In this document: positions 60,335 through 64,000 of the stretch, in pieces | Position numbering within the stretch: position 1 is the first letter of the stretch | How the letters are laid out: each line of letters opens with the position of its first letter | Assembly (NCBI RefSeq): GCF_001544915.2 | Contig: NZ_FCOE02000016.1 | Location: forward strand, 97,825-161,824 | From: Caballeronia pedi | GTDB lineage: Bacteria > Pseudomonadota > Gammaproteobacteria > Burkholderiales > Burkholderiaceae | Length of the DNA stretch: 64,000 nt | Reading direction: 5' to 3' | Translations under genes and position numbers: made by a program | Notes under the pieces: model-generated | What the model was told of the DNA's origin: nothing | Database searches by the model: none | Seen by the model: only the letters and a program-made list of their open reading frames with translations

Positions 60335-61918
60335 GTGGAAAGTCTCTTCCAATCCGTGAATGCATTGTTTGCCTTCATTGCGCCCGTCTCGGATTTCTTG
60401 TGGGATTTCCCCACCAATTTCAAGGCCTATGCGCAGATTCCCGTGCTCGGGCAGTTCTCGTTCGCGATCCTGCTGCTCGTCGGCGTGGGCATTCACTTCA
60501 CCATCCGCACGCGCTTCATCCAGACGATGAACGTCGGCAAGATCGTGCGCATCATGTTGCGGCGGCAGTCGTCGAATACCGGCGTCAGCGCGCTCGCGTC
60601 GTTCATGCTCGGGCTGGCGATGCGCGCGGGGCCGGGCAACATCGTCGGCATCACGGGCGCGATTTCCGTCGGCGGGCCGGGCGCGCTGTTCTGGATGTGG
60701 GTCGCCGCATTCTTCGGCATGGCCACCGCATTCATGGAATCGACGCTCGCGCAGCTCTTCAAGGAGAAGAAGCACGACGAGTTCGTCGGCGGCCTGCCGT
60801 TCTATGGGCGGCGCATTCTCGGCGACAGCCGCATCGTCGGCACGTTTCTGTCGCTCGTGTTCATCGTCTATGCGCTTTTCAACGTGCCGCCGCAAACGTT
60901 CAACGTGTTCACCGCGATCGGCACCATTGCCGACACGGTGAGCGGCACGCATCTCGCGCGACAGTCGACGGTGTATTACGGCATCGCCGTCGTGCTCATC
61001 GCGGCGTGCGCGTTCATCATCATGGGCGGCATTCGCCGCGTCACCGCCTATACCGATGTGCTCGTGCCGATCAAGGCAACGTTGTTCTGCCTGATGTCGT
61101 TCGTCATCATCCTGATCAATCTGCCGCTGATTCCATACTTCTTTCATGAGGTGATCGTCGGTGCATTCGCGCCGCATGCGCTGTTCGGCGGCGCGATCGG
61201 CACGGCGCTCGCGCAGGGCGTCAAACGCGGGCTGATGTCGAACGAAGCGGGCCAGGGCACCATCACGATGGCCGCCGCTATCGCCGACAACGATCATCCC
61301 TGCGAGCAGGGTTTCGTGCAGAGTCTCGGCGTGTTCTTCGACACGATGGTCATCTGCACGATGACCGGCTTCATCGTCGTGATGGCGCACGTATGGACCG
61401 GCACCGTCGACGGGCAGGCGTGGGAATCGGTCAGGGCATCGAAGATCACGGTCTATCTGGCTTCGGTCGAAACGCTCGTGCCCGTTTCGGTCGCGCATGT
61501 CGTCAAGATCGTGATGTGCGTGTGCTACGGGCTCTTCGCGTTCACCACGCTGCTCGGCATGATCTCGTTCGCGGAGATATCGGCGAACTTCATCTCGCGC
61601 AGTCGTGGCTTCATCACCGGCATTCGCGTCGTGGGTTCGCTGGTGTTCGTGCCGTTCGGCGCGCTGACCGTGCTCGCGGGGCTCGAATTGCCGAACCTGT
61701 GGGCGCTGTCCGATCTGATGAACATCGTGATGGTGCTGCTCAACGTGCCGATTCTGCTGATCGGGCAACGTCTCGTGTACAAGGCGCTCGCGCATTACCG
61801 GTCGACGCGCGGCGGACCGTTCGTTTCCGAGGATATCGGCGTGCGGACCGAGTATTGGACGGCGGTTCGCGGCGTCGTGACGAAACAGAACGAGGTTCGC
61901 GAGCGCGTCGAAAGCTAG
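60335..61918 (+). CDS. Alanine/glycine:cation symporter (AGCS family)
   Basis: A 527-residue sodium- or proton-coupled amino acid carrier with about 11 helices. It starts at GTG 60335 after AAGGAA. Family motifs are MRAGPGNIVGITGAISVGGPGALFWMWVAAFFGMATAFMEST (in pieces: GPGNIVGITGAISVGGPGAL, FGMATAFMEST), SNEAGQGTITMAAA and GLFAFTTLLGMISFAE. It probably takes up D/L-alanine or glycine. The gene ends in TAG within a CTAG overlap with the convergent carbonic anhydrase. Confidence 0.92.
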   Translation: MESLFQSVNALFAFIAPVSDFLWDFPTNFKAYAQIPVLGQFSFAILLLVGVGIHFTIRTRFIQTMNVGKIVRIMLRRQSSNTGVSALASFMLGLAMRAGPGNIVGITGAISVGGPGALFWMWVAAFFGMATAFMESTLAQLFKEKKHDEFVGGLPFYGRRILGDSRIVGTFLSLVFIVYALFNVPPQTFNVFTAIGTIADTVSGTHLARQSTVYYGIAVVLIAACAFIIMGGIRRVTAYTDVLVPIKATLFCLMSFVIILINLPLIPYFFHEVIVGAFAPHALFGGAIGTALAQGVKRGLMSNEAGQGTITMAAAIADNDHPCEQGFVQSLGVFFDTMVICTMTGFIVVMAHVWTGTVDGQAWESVRASKITVYLASVETLVPVSVAHVVKIVMCVCYGLFAFTTLLGMISFAEISANFISRSRGFITGIRVVGSLVFVPFGALTVLAGLELPNLWALSDLMNIVMVLLNVPILLIGQRLVYKALAHYRSTRGGPFVSEDIGVRTEYWTAVRGVVTKQNEVRERVES

Positions 61919-62664
61919 GCGCCGTAGAAGTCCACCGCGCCCGTGCTCAGGTTGTACATCGCGCCGGCGATCTTGATCGTGTGCTGGCCTTCCATCTCGC
62001 TCAGCACGGCGCTGTCGCGGCGAATCTGCGCGATGGTCAGTTCGACGTTCTTGCGCGCCACTTTATCGACGAACGCGTAGTTGGTCGCCGAGCGTTCGCC
62101 GTCGTATTGCGTCGCATCGACAGCGGGTTTGATACGCGCAAGCAGTCCCGTGAGATGGCCCAGCTCCGCATTGGCGATCGCGCCTTTGATCGCGCCGCAC
62201 GACGTGTGTCCCATCACGAGCACGACCTTCGCGCCCATCAGCTTGCACGCGAACTCCATGCTGCCGAGAATGTCGTCGTTCTCGATATTGCCCGCGATGC
62301 GGCAATTGAAGATATCGCCGATGCCCAGATCCATGATGACTTCGGCGGGCGCGCGCGAGTCGATGCAACTGAGCAGCACGGCCGCGGGATATTGGCCTTT
62401 CGCGCTCGCTTTCTGTTCGCGCAGGTAGTTGCGATCCTTGCGCTCGCCTTTCTGAAAGCGCTCGTTGCCGTGCTTCATCAACTGGATGATCTGCTCGGGC
62501 GTCATGCTGTCGCGTTGCGCATGCGTCAACGCATCGGCGTGCGCGGACGCCATGAGCAGCGGCGGCGCGGCGAGCCCGGCGATAGTCGCGGACGCAACCG
62601 ATTTGAGGAAACCCCGGCGGCACGCGGGCGTGCATTGCAGCGGATGCTTCAATTCTTCGCGCAT
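61915..62664 (-). CDS. Beta-carbonic anhydrase with Tat-type signal (exported)
   Basis: A 249-residue enzyme that hydrates CO2. ACRRGFLKSVASATIAGLAAP is a twin-arginine-type signal (Arg16-Arg17, FLK) ending near AHA, so the mature enzyme should be periplasmic. Active-site residues are Cys100, Asp102 and Arg104 in LLSCIDSR, and His153 and Cys156 in VMGHTSCGAIKGA. The remaining signal, about 65-250, is a standard beta-CA domain. ATG 62664 gives the signal directly; longer frames are non-coding. Most beta-CAs are cytosolic, so export is notable. Convergent with the alanine carrier (4-bp overlap). Confidence 0.9.
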   Translation of the reverse strand: MREELKHPLQCTPACRRGFLKSVASATIAGLAAPPLLMASAHADALTHAQRDSMTPEQIIQLMKHGNERFQKGERKDRNYLREQKASAKGQYPAAVLLSCIDSRAPAEVIMDLGIGDIFNCRIAGNIENDDILGSMEFACKLMGAKVVLVMGHTSCGAIKGAIANAELGHLTGLLARIKPAVDATQYDGERSATNYAFVDKVARKNVELTIAQIRRDSAVLSEMEGQHTIKIAGAMYNLSTGAVDFYGA

Positions 62665-62775
62665 GACCTCGCTCCTCGATCTGAAAGGATTCGGCCTTCT
62701 TGACGCTCTTCTTGCGAACTGAAGTGTTGGACGAAAATTCGTCGAATGCAATGCGCGCTTGTTCTGATGACAATG

Positions 62776-63672
62776 TCACGCCGATGACGTAACGACTTGC
62801 CGCGCGATGTCGAGAAAGTTGGCGGTCTTGGCCGCGGTCGCGTCGATGCGCGAGGCAAGCGCCAGACGAATCGTGATGGCGCTGCCGAGGGCATCGGTGT
62901 AGGCGACGCCGTCGACCTGAATCTGACACACGGACGCCGGCACCAGCGACACGCCGAATTCCGCCGCGACCAGATTCACGACTGATGAAAGCTGTGGCGC
63001 CTGCTGCCCGGGAATCGGCTCGAATCCCGCTTCCCGGCACGCGCCGATGATGACGTCGTGCAAGGTCGGGCTCGCTTCGCGCGGCAGCATCACGAAGGGA
63101 TCGTCGGCCAGCGCCGCGAGCGGCACCTTGCGTTTTCGGCCGAGCGTGTGCGTGGCGGGCAGCACGATTTTCATCGGCTCGATCGCGATGTGATGAATCT
63201 GCACGCCGGCAGGCGACTGGCTGCCGAGGCGAACGAACGCAACGTCGACGCGGCCGGCGTCGAGATGGGCGAGCAGTTGCGCCGTGTTGCCTTCGGTGAG
63301 CGTGAGCGTGACGTTCGGATAAGCCTGACGATACGAACGGATGAGTTTCGACACGACAGGATTGAACGCCGCCGAACCCGTGAAACCGATATTGAGCTGC
63401 CCGATCTCGCCGCGCCCCGCGCTTTGCGCCTTTTCGATGGCGAGGCGCGCGTCGGTCATGAGACGCCTGGCATCGACGGCGAACGCTTCGCCGGCTTCCG
63501 TCAGCACGACGCCGTGCCCGGTGCGCCGAAAGAGCCGCACGCCGAGTTCGTCTTCCAGCGCGTGAATCTGCTGGCTGAGCGGCGGCTGGCCGATGCCGAG
63601 CCGTTCCGCCGCGCGCGTCACGTTGCGCTCTTCGGCGACGGCCAGAAAATAGCGGATATGGCGCAGTTCCAT
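62776..63672 (-). CDS. LysR family transcriptional regulator
   Basis: A 298-residue LysR regulator. The HTH is MELRHIRYFLAVAEERNVTRAAERLGIGQPPLSQQIHALEDELGVRLF (in pieces ITRAAERLGIGQPPLSQ type, here VTRAAERLGIGQPPLSQQ), and the effector domain starts near residue 92 with GQLNIGFTGSAAFNPVVS. Such CbnR/BenM-like proteins often control aromatic or acid catabolism. It is divergent from the sdhC gene start with 218 bp between. Dyads ATATCT-N5-AGATAT and GATAT-N8-ATATC lie just upstream of its ATG. Target unknown. Confidence 0.88.
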   Translation of the reverse strand: MELRHIRYFLAVAEERNVTRAAERLGIGQPPLSQQIHALEDELGVRLFRRTGHGVVLTEAGEAFAVDARRLMTDARLAIEKAQSAGRGEIGQLNIGFTGSAAFNPVVSKLIRSYRQAYPNVTLTLTEGNTAQLLAHLDAGRVDVAFVRLGSQSPAGVQIHHIAIEPMKIVLPATHTLGRKRKVPLAALADDPFVMLPREASPTLHDVIIGACREAGFEPIPGQQAPQLSSVVNLVAAEFGVSLVPASVCQIQVDGVAYTDALGSAITIRLALASRIDATAAKTANFLDIARQVVTSSA

Positions 63673-63675
63673 GCG

Positions 63676-63692
63676 ATATCTGTAAAAGATAT
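63676..63692. promoter_or_regulatory. LysR-type dyad upstream of the LysR gene
   Basis: ATATCT-GTAAA-AGATAT, a perfect 17-bp inverted repeat of T-N11-A form, starts four bases before the LysR start codon. A weaker GATAT-N8-ATATC follows at 63710-63727. Both suit autoregulation by the LysR protein. Confidence 0.55.
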
Positions 63693-63890
63693 TTCAGAAA
63701 GACGAGATAGATATTGGACAGTATATCAATCGCGCGACAAAATACCGCTATCGCGCAGTGCGCGGGTTAGAAACTTCTCCACAACACAATCGCCGGACGC
63801 TTTTCGAGGCGGATCAGGCTGGACGAGTCGCGCCCGTGTCGAGCATCGCCGACGCGCGAAATCGTCAATCAGATTGGGAAGGGGTCTAAC

Positions 63891-64000
63891 GTGGCTGAAG
63901 CATTGAAAAAACCCAGGCCGGAATACCGGAACATCGGAATCGGCCAACTCGCGAAGTATCGCTTGCCGCTGGCAGGGAAAGTATCCATCCTGCATCGCGT
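63891..64000 (+). CDS. sdhC: Succinate dehydrogenase cytochrome b556 subunit SdhC (partial)
   Basis: The first 36 codons of a membrane anchor subunit of respiratory complex II; the rest lies past the right edge. A GTG start at 63891 follows GAAGGGG. The reading MAEALKKPRPEYRNIGIG and QLAKYRLPLAGKVSILHR is the characteristic SdhC N-terminus, where the HR of SILHR leads into the heme-binding first helix. In Burkholderia this normally opens the sdhCDAB operon. The identification is from remembered sequence of the Burkholderia protein. Confidence 0.87.
   Translation, partial: MAEALKKPRPEYRNIGIGQLAKYRLPLAGKVSILHR

Noticed and set aside
1..64000. Insertion sequences, integrase, CRISPR or tRNA-linked genomic island borders
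   Set aside because: No transposase or integrase reading, no spaced direct repeats and no cloverleaf were seen on either strand, so transfer is not directly supported.

Overview
The window is high-GC DNA with the gene content and codon style of a Burkholderiaceae genome of the Paraburkholderia/Caballeronia type. This rests on the OmpC-type porin, the IclR-rich catabolic operons, the DUF3311/SSS pairs and an sdhC start at the right edge that reads like the Burkholderia protein. Assignment below family level is inference. No rRNA, tRNA, CRISPR array, prophage or insertion sequence was seen. The region looks like accessory catabolic DNA of a secondary replicon running into a housekeeping sdh locus.

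Region 1 (1-20.6 kb) is a sulfonate-catabolism island. It opens with xsc (sulfoacetaldehyde acetyltransferase, cut by the left edge) under a clear promoter with an operator-like dyad, then two IclR regulators. The divergent sauR / sauSTU cluster follows at 13.8-19.3 kb: SauU imports sulfoacetate, SauT makes sulfoacetyl-CoA, SauS reduces it to sulfoacetaldehyde, and Xsc splits that to acetyl phosphate and sulfite. A TauE/SafE exporter at 36.3 kb could remove the sulfite. Between xsc and sau lie cobST (aerobic cobaltochelatase subunits, no cobN in view), a minus-strand operon (DUF3311, SSS symporter, amidohydrolase, CobW-type GTPase) and a plus-strand set (FAD-dependent amine oxidase, NTF2-like protein, GabP-type permease). 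An exported nucleoside hydrolase lipoprotein closes the region.

Region 2 (20.6-37.5 kb) is the most striking part. It holds a 14-gene minus-strand operon (33.8 to 20.6 kb) with gaps of 29 bp or less and many 4- or 8-bp overlaps. It encodes a Rieske ferredoxin, a small recombinase-type HTH protein, a Rieske oxygenase, two SDRs, a cupin, an alpha/beta hydrolase, an internal IclR regulator, a ThDP enzyme, an aspartate-dehydrogenase-like protein, an aldehyde dehydrogenase, an extradiol-type VOC dioxygenase, a ferredoxin reductase and an MFS transporter. A divergent porin and a second, paralogous IclR gene flank it. Together they look like a complete three-component oxygenase and meta-cleavage route for an unidentified, possibly nitrogen-bearing, aromatic compound.

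Region 3 (37.5-48.8 kb) is mixed accessory DNA: flavin monooxygenase, methyltransferase, SDR, nitroreductase, LysE exporter, a glycoside-hydrolase-like lipoprotein behind a 473-bp leader, a zinc ribbon, a GT-C membrane protein, an RcnB-like protein, a GST and a GGDEF protein. Region 4 (48.8-64 kb) has metE/metR, small stress-type proteins, a TonB siderophore receptor with a Fur-box-like site, an orphan sulfonate-type binding protein with a TauD dioxygenase, an esterase, an alanine carrier, a Tat-exported beta-carbonic anhydrase, a LysR regulator and the start of sdhC.
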